The position numbers and the translations under genes were made by a program. DNA of 64,000 nt, from assembly GCA_021730935.1 (NCBI GenBank), contig JAKFYJ010000015.1, positions 55,098 through 119,097 on the forward strand. The letters run 5' to 3'. How positions within the stretch are numbered: position 1 is the stretch's first letter; each line of letters opens with the position of its first letter. Shown piece by piece: positions 1 through 8,961 of the stretch. The stretch comes from Elusimicrobiota bacterium (lineage in GTDB: Bacteria; Elusimicrobiota; Elusimicrobia; 2-02-FULL-39-32). The notes beneath the pieces are model-generated. The model saw only the letters and a list, made by a program, of their open reading frames with translations, was not told the DNA's origin and searched no databases.

Positions 1-913
1 ATAACCGGTCATAAATGTCTTCGGGCCGGATTCCGAGAGTGACTTCTTTTCCGACATAAGGTTTCAATGTGGCTTCCATTTCTTTTTCTATTTTAAGCTG
101 AAAGCTGTCGGGACGGTTGTCCGTGTCGGGCTCTTTGATCCAGAGGCTGGTCTTTCCGGCTTCTTTTCTTTCGGAGATGCGGACGGTGAGGAAATTCATC
201 GGCGGAGAACCCACGAAGCCGGCGACGAAACGGTTGGCCGGGCGGTTATAGAGCTGAAGCGGCGGAGCGATCTGCTGGATCACGCCGTCTTTCATGACGC
301 AAATTTTGTCCCCCATGGTCATGGCTTCAACCTGGTCGTGCGTGACATAGATGATGGTGGTCTGGAGGCGGTCATGGAGTTTGGAGAGTTCGGCGCGCAT
401 CTGGACCCGGAGTTTGGCGTCCAGGTTTGAAAGGGGCTCATCGAAGAGAAAAACTTTGGGTTTGCGGACAATCGCTCTGCCGACCGCGACGCGCTGGCGC
501 TGGCCTCCGGAAAGCTCCTTGGGTTTGCGCTCAAGCAGGTTTCCCATGTTGAGAATTTCAGCGGCTTCCTTGACGCGCATTTCAATCTCGCGCTTGGAAT
601 ATTTCCTGAGCTTGAGTCCGAAAGCCATGTTTTCATAAACGGTCATGTGAGGATAAAGCGCGTAATTCTGGAACACCATGGCGATGTCGCGGTCTTTGGG
701 AGGAACATCGTTCACCTTGCGGCCGCCGATCCAGATTTCTCCGTCGGAAACTTCTTCCAGGCCCGCCACCATTCGGAGCGTCGTGGATTTGCCGCAGCCG
801 GACGGACCCACCAGGATAAAAAATTCCTTGTCCACAATCTCCAATGAAACATTGGTGACGGCGGCGGTGCCGTTGTAACGCTTATATACGTTCTTTAGAA
901 TGACTTCAGCCAT
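1..913 (-). CDS. Sugar-type ABC transporter ATP-binding protein (MalK/UgpC-like), 3' end cut by window
   Basis: This is the cytoplasmic ATPase subunit of an import ABC transporter, most like the MalK/UgpC/MsmK group that energises carbohydrate or glycerol-phosphate uptake. Reading from ATG at 913, the Walker A is [10 protein letters not shown], the signature is LSGGQRQR and the Walker B is VFLFDEP, followed by the switch histidine in YVTHDQ. After the ATPase core (about 235 residues) comes the start of the C-terminal TOBE-type regulatory domain, ending in the window edge near [11 protein letters not shown], so about 60-70 residues are missing. The start [13 protein letters not shown] matches the family N-terminus. 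No permease or binding-protein gene is visible, so the substrate is unknown. Family assignment is secure; substrate class is inference. Confidence 0.95.
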   Translation of the reverse strand, partial: MAEVILKNVYKRYNGTAAVTNVSLEIVDKEFFILVGPSGCGKSTTLRMVAGLEEVSDGEIWIGGRKVNDVPPKDRDIAMVFQNYALYPHMTVYENMAFGLKLRKYSKREIEMRVKEAAEILNMGNLLERKPKELSGGQRQRVAVGRAIVRKPKVFLFDEPLSNLDAKLRVQMRAELSKLHDRLQTTIIYVTHDQVEAMTMGDKICVMKDGVIQQIAPPLQLYNRPANRFVAGFVGSPPMNFLTVRISERKEAGKTSLWIKEPDTDNRPDSFQLKIEKEMEATLKPYVGKEVTLGIRPEDIYDRL

Positions 914-970
914 GGTTATATTTTTAGGGAATGATTAAGGTAGGATTGTATCAAATCACGGGGACAAAAA

Positions 971-2323
971 CTATTTCATCACGGCTTTCCATTCTTTCAC
1001 CATGTTCCTCCCGTTCTGTTTGGCCCAATAAAGAGCCGCGTCCGCCCGGCGGATCAGTTCGTTGGGCTGAAGGGAATCGGAAACATAATGGGAGATGCCG
1101 ATGCTGACCGTGACGCGGATTTCCCCTTTCCTGCGCCCGATGCGGAGCGTCTTTGAAGAAGCTTCCTCTGAAAGGGCGAAAACGAGATGCTCGATCGCGT
1201 GACGGACCTGCTCGGCGATCGCGCGGACTTCTTCGGGAGGCGCCAGGCCGATGAGGATCGCAAACTCTTCACCGCCGTAACGCGCGATGGTGACGCCCGG
1301 ATGGAGCGTGTTCTTCAGGCATTCCGCCACGCTCCTCAGGACTTTGTCTCCGACGACATGCCCATAGGTGTCGTTGATCGATTTGAAATGGTCCAGGTCC
1401 AGGAGCAGGACGGAGAAAGAAGTTTCATAGCGCTTGGAGAAACTGATTTCGTCGTTCAGCCTCTCGAGGAACACGCCGCGCAGATAAAGGTTGGTGAGCC
1501 CGTCCCTGCGGCTCCGTTCCACCACCATGCGATAAAGATAGGTTTTGTGGAGACCCAGGCCCAGGAGCTGAGCGTAGAGCGAAACTTCGTCCAGAAAGTC
1601 TCCCGAGACGGGGCCTTCCACGAGGAGCGTGAGCAGCCCCTGAACTTCTCCGCCCCATTTCACGGAAGCATAAACCAGGTGAAGGTCATCGCTCTTCATC
1701 TGTTCTGACAAGTCCGAGTCCCCGGGCAGATTAAACGCCGACGCCCGATCAGTCAGATCGGGAACTTTTTTCAGAAGTTTGCTCCAATCTTCTTCCGTGA
1801 CCCAGCCGCTCGAAAAGGAGGGAATCCACGAGCCCTTTTCGCCCTTCTCTTTTTCAAGGTTGGTTGAAAATGCCAGGCCCAGAACTCTGCGGGTGGATCC
1901 GAAAGTGGTGCTCAGATCCATCAGGACCGCTTTTTCGTCGGTGCGGGCCACGAGCGTTCTCGCGAAAGCATAACGCTTGGAAATCCGTTCCATTTCGTCC
2001 AGGACTCTCTGGCGGATTCCGACCCACTTTTCCCTCTCAAATTTGCTCTGGCCCACCTGCTCTTTGAGCGCTCTTTCGCCGGAACGGTGCTGATCGGTCG
2101 CTTTTTTTACCTCATGCTTTAAAAGGCTCGGGAAAAAACCGGTCATCACGAACAGTCCGGCGTATAAAACTCCGACGATCTCGTGGCCGGCGAAATATCC
2201 GAGCGTGAGCACCGCAACCACGGACACGAAAAGAACGGGGAAATAAACCTTGAACCGGGCGCGCATCGCGTGGATCAGGAAATAAATGGAGAACAGAGGG
2301 AAAAGGGCGAAGAGGTTGGTCAT
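971..2323 (-). CDS. Membrane-anchored GGDEF protein (diguanylate cyclase)
   Basis: Probable diguanylate cyclase making cyclic di-GMP. The first ~70 residues contain two or three hydrophobic segments, followed by a short charged coiled coil, a GAF-like middle region (about 100-265) and a GGDEF domain (about 275-445). The active-site signature is intact (ARYGGEEF). The inhibitory I-site RxxD expected five residues upstream is absent: the matching positions read HPGV, so product inhibition through that site is unlikely. The ATG overlaps the stop of the upstream GGDEF gene by 4 bp (ATGA at 2320-2323), so the two cyclases are translationally coupled. The signal sensed by the GAF-like region cannot be read from sequence. 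Confidence 0.88.
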   Translation of the reverse strand: MTNLFALFPLFSIYFLIHAMRARFKVYFPVLFVSVVAVLTLGYFAGHEIVGVLYAGLFVMTGFFPSLLKHEVKKATDQHRSGERALKEQVGQSKFEREKWVGIRQRVLDEMERISKRYAFARTLVARTDEKAVLMDLSTTFGSTRRVLGLAFSTNLEKEKGEKGSWIPSFSSGWVTEEDWSKLLKKVPDLTDRASAFNLPGDSDLSEQMKSDDLHLVYASVKWGGEVQGLLTLLVEGPVSGDFLDEVSLYAQLLGLGLHKTYLYRMVVERSRRDGLTNLYLRGVFLERLNDEISFSKRYETSFSVLLLDLDHFKSINDTYGHVVGDKVLRSVAECLKNTLHPGVTIARYGGEEFAILIGLAPPEEVRAIAEQVRHAIEHLVFALSEEASSKTLRIGRRKGEIRVTVSIGISHYVSDSLQPNELIRRADAALYWAKQNGRNMVKEWKAVMK

Positions 2324-3627
2324 GATTCGACTTTCACCAGTTTGTTCCTGCCGGAATCTTTCGCCTGATAAAGGGCGCGGTCGGCGGCTTCGATGAAATC
2401 CTGGGGCGACTTCATGGAGGCTTTGAGCGCGGCGACCCCGCCGGACATGGTGACATGAATCTTTTCAGGCCCCACCGGAGTGGATTCCACCATTTTCCGG
2501 ATGCGGTCAGCGATCGCGAAGGAGTTTCTGATCTGGGTGTGCGGCATCAGGACAGCGATTTCTTCGCCCCCGAACCTGGCGCAGAAGTCCGTCTCGCGCG
2601 TTTGGTTGATGACGATCTCCGCCACGGTTTTGAGGACCCGGTCTCCTTCGAGGTGACCCCACTTGTCGTTGATGTGTTTGAAATGGTCCAGGTCGAACAG
2701 GATGAGGGACAGGGAAGAGCCTGAGGCCTTGGCCCTGGCGAACTCTTCTTCAACTCTTTCATCGAACCGATAACGGACATAAAGACCCGTGAGCGAATCG
2801 TGCACGGCCAGGGACTCGACTTTTTCATAATAGACCGCGTTCGCAACCGCGATCGAAACGATGTTGGAAATGTCGGAGAGGAAACGGAGATCTTCGTCTT
2901 TCCATTTTTTCGGCAGATCGGTGCGGACCGTGAGGTGCCCGACGATAAAATCTTCGCGTTCAATGGGGCAGGACATGAGAGAGCAGTCCGGAGGCAGTTT
3001 GTGCGGAGGGAAACGGAGATCTTCCGAAGAATCTGAAATCAGGAGCGGGATCTTGTGGCGGACCCCCCATTCGCTCAGAGCGTCTTCTTTGAGGGGGGCG
3101 TTGGGAAAACTCAGGAAATCCAGATTGATCCGCAGTTCATAGTCTCCCGAAAAAATTTTCCTGACGGACTCCTGCGTTTTGCACTGAATGTCTTTGAGCT
3201 TGACGATCCCGGCCAATTGATCCGTGAATTCCCGGAGCTGGGAATATCTCGCGATGCGCTCCTCAAGGCCCGTGGCGAATTTCTCAAGCTCTTTCTGCTC
3301 TTTCTGATAATCCAGGATTTCAAGCTCCAGCTTTTCTCCGTCTTCCTGGAGCTGATGCTTTTCGAGGTCTCTCAGCTCGATCAATTTTTCCGCAACCCAG
3401 AAGAGCGCCCAAAGCCAGACCATCTGGAGGAAGAAAATCACGGGAGCCGCCTGAGCGCCGATGTCGCTTCTGGAAAACAGGCTTTCCGCGGAAAACATGA
3501 CGCCCAGAATGCCGACCAGGCTGACGATGGCGGCAAGGCCGGCCGCGCTCAGAGGACCCGAAAAATAAAGCAGGAGCATGACGGGGATCGCGAGGACCGG
3601 AAAATAAAAAATGGGCTGAAAGTTCAT
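2320..3627 (-). CDS. GAF-GGDEF membrane protein (diguanylate cyclase)
   Basis: Second cyclic di-GMP synthase of the pair. From ATG 3627 the protein has 435 residues: hydrophobic N-terminus with about three membrane segments, a coiled coil (about 90-120), a GAF-like region (about 125-265) and a GGDEF domain. The signature is CARFGGEEI, with Ile instead of the usual Phe at the last position, and an I-site RETD sits correctly upstream, so unlike its neighbour this copy should be feedback-inhibited. I prefer ATG 3627 over an upstream in-frame start because an AAGGA sequence lies about 12 nt before it and because the residues upstream are Gly-rich and not membrane-like. Downstream gene overlaps by 4 bp. 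Confidence 0.87.
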   Translation of the reverse strand: MNFQPIFYFPVLAIPVMLLLYFSGPLSAAGLAAIVSLVGILGVMFSAESLFSRSDIGAQAAPVIFFLQMVWLWALFWVAEKLIELRDLEKHQLQEDGEKLELEILDYQKEQKELEKFATGLEERIARYSQLREFTDQLAGIVKLKDIQCKTQESVRKIFSGDYELRINLDFLSFPNAPLKEDALSEWGVRHKIPLLISDSSEDLRFPPHKLPPDCSLMSCPIEREDFIVGHLTVRTDLPKKWKDEDLRFLSDISNIVSIAVANAVYYEKVESLAVHDSLTGLYVRYRFDERVEEEFARAKASGSSLSLILFDLDHFKHINDKWGHLEGDRVLKTVAEIVINQTRETDFCARFGGEEIAVLMPHTQIRNSFAIADRIRKMVESTPVGPEKIHVTMSGGVAALKASMKSPQDFIEAADRALYQAKDSGRNKLVKVES

Positions 3628-3721
3628 GACGGCTGATTCCTTATATAAAAAAATTCCGCCCCCGCCGGAATCCCTCCTCTTCCAGCCGGGCAATGTGACA
3701 ACGCTTGAGGATAACAGGGAA

Positions 3722-4495
3722 TCAGTTTTTTTTCCAGACCTGATCTATTTTTTTTCCTGCGGCCCGGGCGAGCGAGGAAAGAGACAGGAGATAAGACGCC
3801 TGGGTTTCCGCAAGAGCCGCCTGAGCCTGAGCGCAATCTGCAACAGCATCGGCTCTTTCAGAAACAGAAACTTCCTCAGCGGCCGAAAGTTCCATGAGCG
3901 CGAGGGCCAGTTTGGTTTCAGCGATCGCAAGATCAGCGCGGGACTTGATGAAACAGGCATGGGCCTCTCTGACTGGACCCTGACCCAGGGCAAGGTCCGG
4001 ATCGATCTCCTGATCCGGCAATATATTAAAATCAGGATCGAGGCGATACCTTGGAGCTGATTTTAAACCGAGAGCCTGAATCCATTGCCAGAACCTCAAT
4101 TCTTCGTCGGCCTTTGCGCTCTCAACCCGATTCTTAAACTGGGCCTGACGCGCGGCGACTCCCAGATATTCCTCCGGGGAGATCGCGTCCTTTTCGAGAA
4201 GCCGATCCGCCTCCGCTTTTTCCTCTTCAAGCCGCTCGAGCGCCTTTTCATAAATTCTCTTCACTTTTTCGGCCTTCGCAAGATTCCAGCACGCCTCCTG
4301 AACACGGAAAACCGCATCCCGGCGTGATGGATGGAAAAGCCCAAATATCCCGCCGCCGGAAAAATGATTTTCAATTGCGATATTTACGCAGTCATCGACG
4401 GAAACTCTAAGCGCATCTTCAAAACCCCTGGAACCGGAATGGGAGAGCCCAAGGCAGAGGAGCCAGATCCCCAGACCTGCGTTCAGCGTTTTCAT
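3722..4495 (-). CDS. Half-length TolC-like outer membrane efflux protein
   Basis: Secreted helical protein resembling the OEP/TolC fold. A signal peptide (MKTLNAGLGIWLLCLGLSHS) is followed by the typical opening VSVDDCVNIAIENH and long amphipathic helices rich in Ala, Glu and Lys. With 257 residues it is roughly half the length of a normal TolC protomer, which carries two structural repeats, so it is either a single-repeat relative or a shortened copy; no in-frame remainder is visible downstream. ATG 4495 is chosen because it begins the signal peptide and because a promoter (-35 TTGTCC at 4531-4526, -10 TATACT at 4508-4503, 17-bp spacer) places the transcription start at or next to it. It may be co-transcribed with the two GGDEF genes below. 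Confidence 0.6.
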   Translation of the reverse strand: MKTLNAGLGIWLLCLGLSHSGSRGFEDALRVSVDDCVNIAIENHFSGGGIFGLFHPSRRDAVFRVQEACWNLAKAEKVKRIYEKALERLEEEKAEADRLLEKDAISPEEYLGVAARQAQFKNRVESAKADEELRFWQWIQALGLKSAPRYRLDPDFNILPDQEIDPDLALGQGPVREAHACFIKSRADLAIAETKLALALMELSAAEEVSVSERADAVADCAQAQAALAETQASYLLSLSSLARAAGKKIDQVWKKN

Positions 4496-4587
4496 AGGAA
4501 CAAGTATATTTTGCCGCGCGCCTCTGGACAATCGGGGACTTATGTCCACCGGTGTAGGAAAGTTTCAAAAAAATATAGAATGAATTC
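4496..4587. promoter_or_regulatory. Divergent promoter region with predicted leaderless starts on both sides
   Basis: The minus promoter is TTGTCC (4531-4526), 17 bp, TATACT (4508-4503), then 7 nt to ATG 4495. The plus promoter has TAGAAT at 4576-4581, 6 nt before ATG 4588; its -35 is poor. Neither start has a Shine-Dalgarno sequence, which fits leaderless transcripts. Confidence 0.5.
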
Positions 4588-5943
4588 ATGAATAAAATAA
4601 AAATGATCCTGGCAGGTTCGGTCCTTCTCTTTTCGGGCGCGGCGATGGCGGCGGAACAGGTTTCCGTCACGGTTTATAACAGCAACCTCGGTCTGGTGCG
4701 GTCCGTCCGGCAGATGCCTCTCAAGGAAGGGACTTCGGAAATCCGGTTTGCGGATGTCGCGTCTCAGATCGACCCCACCTCGGTCCATTTCAAATCCCTC
4801 ACCGCTCCGGACAAGACCGCGGTCCTCGAGCAAAACTATGAATACGATTTGGTGGACGCGAACAAAATCCTTTCCAAATATATCGATCAGCAGATCCAGG
4901 TCTTCACCAAGGAAGGAAAAATGTTTGACGGAAAACTCCTGAGCTCTTCCGACGAAATCGTGCTCGAAAAAAAAGACGGCGGAGTTCAATCCGTGTCCAG
5001 AGCCAACATCCAAAACGTTGATTTCCCCAAACTCCCTCTGGGCCTCATCACCCGCCCCACTCTGGTCTGGACCGTCGCCTCTGAAAAGGGGGGAACGCAC
5101 GACATGGAAGTGAGCTATCTGACCGGGGGCATCAACTGGCACGCGGAATATGTCGCGGTGCTCGACAAAGACGATAAAAAAATTGATTTGTCGGCGTGGG
5201 TCTCGGTGGACAACAAGTCCGGAGCGGCATATCAAGACGCGAAAGTTAAACTCATCGCGGGCGAAGTGCATCGCGCAGTGGAACAGGAGCCGATGTATGA
5301 TCAGCGCATGCTCAAAACCGCCATGGCGATGGAGAGGAGTGATCAATTTCAGGAAAAAGCATTTTTTGAATATCATCTCTATACGCTCCAGCGGCCTGCC
5401 ACGATTAAAAATAACCAGATCAAACAGCTCCAGCTTTTTCCCTCCGCGAGCGTGTCCGTAAAAAAGATTTATGAATATGAAGCGCAGTCCGACCCCAACA
5501 AAGTGAAAGTGGCGGTGGAATTCACGAATTCAAAGGCCGAGAATCTGGGCATGCCCTTGCCCGCAGGAAAAGTGCGGATCTATAAGCAGGATTCCGACAA
5601 GTCCCAGGAGTTCGTGGGCGAGGACGCGCTGGACCACACTCCGAAAGATGAGAAAATCCGGCTCACGCTCGGGGACGTGTTTGATGTGGCCGTGGAGCGG
5701 ACCGAGAAAGACATCAAGAATATCTCCGAACGGGTTCAGCAGAGAACGGCAGGGATCAAAATCCGAAACCACAAAGATTCGGACATCGAAGTGCTGGTCG
5801 CCGAAAAATTCTGGGGCGATTGGGAAATCACGAAATCAAATTTTCCCCACACCAAAAAAGATTCAGTCACGGCGGAGTTCAAGATCCCGGTAAAAAAAGA
5901 CGGAGAAACGATTCTGGAATATACGGTTCAGAACCGCTGGTGA
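4588..5943 (+). CDS. DUF4139 domain-containing secreted protein
   Basis: Exported protein of the DUF4139/mucoidy-inhibitor-like family; the biochemical role of the family is not established. A signal peptide (MNKIKMILAGSVLLFSGAAM, cleavage after AMA) opens a protein that begins with the family pattern VTVYNSNLGLVRSVRQ and ends with KDGETILEYTVQNRW, the normal C-terminus of the domain. Central residues about 165-230 (SYLTGGINWHAEYVAVL) are the best-conserved part. Length 451 residues is normal for the single-domain form. It stands alone between divergent TolC-like and a response regulator gene. No Shine-Dalgarno; a -10 box ends 6 nt before the ATG. Confidence 0.85.
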   Translation: MNKIKMILAGSVLLFSGAAMAAEQVSVTVYNSNLGLVRSVRQMPLKEGTSEIRFADVASQIDPTSVHFKSLTAPDKTAVLEQNYEYDLVDANKILSKYIDQQIQVFTKEGKMFDGKLLSSSDEIVLEKKDGGVQSVSRANIQNVDFPKLPLGLITRPTLVWTVASEKGGTHDMEVSYLTGGINWHAEYVAVLDKDDKKIDLSAWVSVDNKSGAAYQDAKVKLIAGEVHRAVEQEPMYDQRMLKTAMAMERSDQFQEKAFFEYHLYTLQRPATIKNNQIKQLQLFPSASVSVKKIYEYEAQSDPNKVKVAVEFTNSKAENLGMPLPAGKVRIYKQDSDKSQEFVGEDALDHTPKDEKIRLTLGDVFDVAVERTEKDIKNISERVQQRTAGIKIRNHKDSDIEVLVAEKFWGDWEITKSNFPHTKKDSVTAEFKIPVKKDGETILEYTVQNRW

Positions 5944-5948
5944 CCCTA

Positions 5949-5977
5949 TTGAAATATTCCCGGTCCCCTGTTAGACT
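5949..5977 (+). promoter_or_regulatory. Promoter predicting a leaderless response-regulator mRNA
   Basis: -35 TTGAAA (5949-5954), 17-bp spacer, -10 TAGACT (5972-5977). The start codon GTG at 5984 falls where transcription should begin, and no ribosome binding site is present. Confidence 0.55.
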
Positions 5978-5983
5978 TGAACC

Positions 5984-6664
5984 GTGCCCAAAGTGCTGGT
6001 CGTTGATGATGACGCGGACATCCTGGACCTGATCAAGCATTCGTTCCTGATCCGGGACTTCACCGTGCTGGAAGCGCAAAACGGGGAAGACGGGATCGCC
6101 CTCTGCAAGAAAGAGTGCCCTGACCTGCTCATCCTTGATCTGTCTCTTCCCGACATGGACGGAGTCGCCGTCTGCCAAGCCCTCAAACAAAACAGCCACA
6201 CCCAAGAAATTCCCATCCTGATGCTGACGGGCCGAACCTCGGTCGTGGACCGCGTGAAAGGCCTGGAAACGGGAGCGGACGATTATCTCACCAAACCCTT
6301 TGACCCCCTGGAACTTTTTGCCCGCGCCAAAGTTTTGCTCCGCAGAAACAAGAAAGCCCAGGGCGAGAGCCGGACTCCCGTTAAAATGGGAGACATCCGC
6401 ATCGATCCGGACAACTATAAGCTTGAAATCAACGGAAAGTCCATCGACGATCTGACCCCCAAAGAGTTCGACATCCTCTATCTCCTTATAAAGAACTCGC
6501 CCAAGCCCGTGACCCGGGACGATATTTATCAGAACATCTGGGGCAAGAGCAAAAAGGGAAAAACACGCGTCATCGACATCCATGTGGCGAAAGTCCGCAA
6601 AAAGATCGGAGAAAAATATATCAAAACCATTCCCGCCAAAGGTTATTTTTTCACCGCCGCTTAA
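5984..6664 (+). CDS. OmpR/PhoB-family response regulator (orphan)
   Basis: Two-component transcription regulator of 226 residues. The receiver domain (1-120) has the acidic pair VDDD, the phosphoacceptor Asp in LILDLSLPDMDG, the conserved Thr in LTGRTS and Lys in LTKPFDP. The C-terminal winged helix (about 130-226) shows the OmpR-type recognition region RVIDIHVAKVRKKI and ends in IPAKGYFFTAA. The start is GTG 5984, directly before the receiver's first strand PKVLVVDDD. No histidine kinase is adjacent, so partner and regulon are unknown. It may act with the nearby GGDEF genes, but nothing in the sequence proves that. Confidence 0.93.
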   Translation: MPKVLVVDDDADILDLIKHSFLIRDFTVLEAQNGEDGIALCKKECPDLLILDLSLPDMDGVAVCQALKQNSHTQEIPILMLTGRTSVVDRVKGLETGADDYLTKPFDPLELFARAKVLLRRNKKAQGESRTPVKMGDIRIDPDNYKLEINGKSIDDLTPKEFDILYLLIKNSPKPVTRDDIYQNIWGKSKKGKTRVIDIHVAKVRKKIGEKYIKTIPAKGYFFTAA

Positions 6665-6762
6665 ACCGCTCCGCCTCTCTCTCAAATAAATCCGAATAAA
6701 TTAAAAATCCCTTGAATTTTCAGGGCTTGTCTGTTATGAAACATTCATGGAACGCCACAGAC

Positions 6763-8064
6763 ATGCCTAACGGAAACGGTAAAGGCGCTTTAAAATTTCT
6801 CTGCATTTCGCGCGTCGGATGCATCGGAGACCTCTGCATCCGGCTTCAGGATGAAGGGTGCAAGGTCAAATATTACATCGACGACAAGGACGAGCGCGAA
6901 GTTTCCGACGGGTTCGTTGAAAAAGTGACCGACTGGCAGGAATGGAAAAACTGGGCCGACGTCATCATCTTTGACGACGCGGATTTCGGATCGATCGCCG
7001 AGTCTTTAAGGAAAGAAGGCAAAGCCGTCATCGGCGGCACGGTGTATACGGACAAGCTTGAGATGAACCGCGAGTTCGGCGCGGACGAAATGCAGGCGGC
7101 CGGCCTCTCGCACCTTCCCTCCTGGCACTTTGATTCCTTCGACGACGCCGTCAAATTCATCAAGGAAAATCCCGAGCGTTATGTGGTCAAACCCAACGGT
7201 TCCGCTCAGACGGAAAAAGTTTTGTCGTTCATCGGGCAAGAAGACGACGGCCTGGACGTGCTGACCGTTCTCGAACATTATAAGCGCGGCTGGGCCAGCA
7301 AGATCAAAAGTTTTCAGGTGCAGAAATTCGCACAGGGCGTGGAAGTGGCGGTGGGCGCATTTTTTAACGGCAAAGATTTCGTGGGTCCCTGCTGCATCAA
7401 CTTTGAGCACAAGCGGCTTTTCAACGGCGACATCGGGCCCACCACGGGCGAAATGGGGACGTCCATGTTCTGGTGCGACGGCGGAGATCTTTTCAAAGGG
7501 TCTCTTTATAAAATGAAGAGCCGCCTCGCCCAGGCGGGATACATCGGATATTTCGACATCAACTGCATCGCCAATGCCCGGGGGATTTATCCTCTGGAAT
7601 GCACCTCGCGTTTCGGGATGCCCACGCTCTCAATTCAGATGGAAGGGATTTTGTCGCCTCTGGGAGAATTCCTGCACGAACTGGCCAAAGGCGGCGTCCC
7701 GGCCCTGAAAGTGAAAAAAGGGTTTCAGGTCGGCGTGGTCGTGGCGGTTCCCCCTTTTCCCTTCGAGGACCCCAAAACTTTCAAAAAATATTGCGAAGAT
7801 TCCATCGTGCTTTTCAAGAAGCCCATGAAGGAAGGGGTTTGGCCTGCGGACGTGCGGGTCATCGACGGGCAATGGCGCCTGAGCGGCCACACGGGATATG
7901 TGATGGTGGTGACGGGCGCGGGGCCCACCATGGAAGACGCGAGAAAAGAAGCTTATGCGCGCTTGAAAAACATCATGATCCCCAACATGTTTTATCGCAC
8001 CGACATCGGCGAGCGCTGGACCCGGGACGGGGACCTCCTCCGGACCTGGGGTTATGTGACCTAA
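6763..8064 (+). CDS. PurD-like ATP-grasp ligase (phosphoribosylamine-glycine ligase family, divergent)
   Basis: ATP-grasp enzyme related to PurD (GAR synthetase), which joins glycine to phosphoribosylamine in purine synthesis. Visible landmarks are a Rossmann-type N-terminal region, an ATP-grasp core with YVVKPNGSAQTEKV, the PurD-like loop GDIGPTTGEMGTSM and the acidic active-site stretch PLECTSRFGMPT. The N-terminus lacks PurD's usual GxGxREHA motif and reads FLCISRVGCIGDLC, so the substrate could differ. In-frame starts exist at 6712, 6736 and 6763; I prefer 6763 because a promoter (TTGAAT 6712-6717, TATGAA 6735-6740) predicts a transcript beginning near 6747. Convergent with the next gene, with 4 bp overlap. 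Confidence 0.72.
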   Translation: MPNGNGKGALKFLCISRVGCIGDLCIRLQDEGCKVKYYIDDKDEREVSDGFVEKVTDWQEWKNWADVIIFDDADFGSIAESLRKEGKAVIGGTVYTDKLEMNREFGADEMQAAGLSHLPSWHFDSFDDAVKFIKENPERYVVKPNGSAQTEKVLSFIGQEDDGLDVLTVLEHYKRGWASKIKSFQVQKFAQGVEVAVGAFFNGKDFVGPCCINFEHKRLFNGDIGPTTGEMGTSMFWCDGGDLFKGSLYKMKSRLAQAGYIGYFDINCIANARGIYPLECTSRFGMPTLSIQMEGILSPLGEFLHELAKGGVPALKVKKGFQVGVVVAVPPFPFEDPKTFKKYCEDSIVLFKKPMKEGVWPADVRVIDGQWRLSGHTGYVMVVTGAGPTMEDARKEAYARLKNIMIPNMFYRTDIGERWTRDGDLLRTWGYVT

Positions 8065-8873
8065 ATCGAATCTTCTCCCTGAATGATTTTCAGCTCTTCA
8101 AAGATCGCATAGATATAAATCGGCAGGACCGAATAAAAAAAGTAAACGATCGCGATCCCGGTCCTCGGGATAAACAGAGCGCATTCAAAAATCACCGACG
8201 CAAGGACCATCCTCCCCACAATCGCCCAGCGATATCCTTTCGTGAGGTTGCCTCCCAGTTTTTGAGCTTTCGCGCCGTGCGCTTTTTCACTCATAAAAAT
8301 CATGAGCCCGAAATTGAGCGCGATGGCGAGATATATTTTGGGAGATTTGAAAAGAAGGAACCCGCCCAGGCTCACGAAGATGATCAGGATGAAGACCGTG
8401 AGGAAATGGATATACTTTTTCGTCGCGGAGCGGAACGAGCCCCAGAGAGTGACGTCGTGGTCCGAGATGATGGAGAGGAGCGCCAGAGGGTGCCAGATGC
8501 TTCCCATGAAAGCGATGGCTCCGGCCGTGATCATGATGCCGATCTGCGTCTGGGAACTGAGCGCGTCGATATATTTTTTAAGCGTCAGATAAGGAAGGAT
8601 GGGGAGGAGGTCAAAGAGCCCTCTGAGCAGGCCCATGACCGTGAAAGTGAACATCCGCTCTTCATAAAATCTGAAACTCCTGCTCAGCAATAAAAATGTG
8701 CCGGAGAGTTTCTTGGAGGTCATCTCCGAGGAAGGTTTGAGCGCTTTCGCGATGACGCCTTTGGAGATGTCCACCGCCGACACCGCGTGGCACTGATAAC
8801 ATTCCACGCTTTTCCCGCCGAGCTCGTCGTTGAGCAGGTATTCTTTTCCGCAGACGCAATGATATTCGATCAT
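8061..8873 (-). CDS. Zinc-ribbon multi-pass membrane protein of unknown function
   Basis: I do not recognise this gene. The first 30 residues form a small Cys cluster (C6, C8, C25, C28) of zinc-ribbon type; after a linker, residues about 70-260 contain five or six hydrophobic segments, so the zinc finger probably faces the cytoplasm with the rest embedded in the inner membrane. The ATG at 8873 has an AAGG sequence about 8 nt upstream and a -10 TATAAT further up, in the region shared with the divergent methyltransferase gene. Confidence 0.6.
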   Translation of the reverse strand: MIEYHCVCGKEYLLNDELGGKSVECYQCHAVSAVDISKGVIAKALKPSSEMTSKKLSGTFLLLSRSFRFYEERMFTFTVMGLLRGLFDLLPILPYLTLKKYIDALSSQTQIGIMITAGAIAFMGSIWHPLALLSIISDHDVTLWGSFRSATKKYIHFLTVFILIIFVSLGGFLLFKSPKIYLAIALNFGLMIFMSEKAHGAKAQKLGGNLTKGYRWAIVGRMVLASVIFECALFIPRTGIAIVYFFYSVLPIYIYAIFEELKIIQGEDSI

Positions 8874-8924
8874 GGTTGCCTTACGGATTAATTATAGAAC
8901 AAAAATAATGCGCGGGAATAATTT

Positions 8925-8954
8925 TTGTTATGGAGATTTGGGCTTATGTATAAT
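8925..8954 (+). promoter_or_regulatory. Promoter of methyltransferase gene, leaderless arrangement
   Basis: -35 TTGTTA (8925-8930), 18-bp spacer, -10 TATAAT (8949-8954), then 7 nt to ATG 8962. Because the -10 box overlaps an alternative ATG at 8953, the 8962 start is preferred. Confidence 0.5.
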
Positions 8955-8961
8955 GACGCTC

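Noticed and set aside
1187..1708. Long plus-strand frames antisense to GGDEF, GlcD, terL and the primase genes
   Set aside because: They mirror the codon bias of the minus or plus genes, lack starts with ribosome sites and show no domain patterns.
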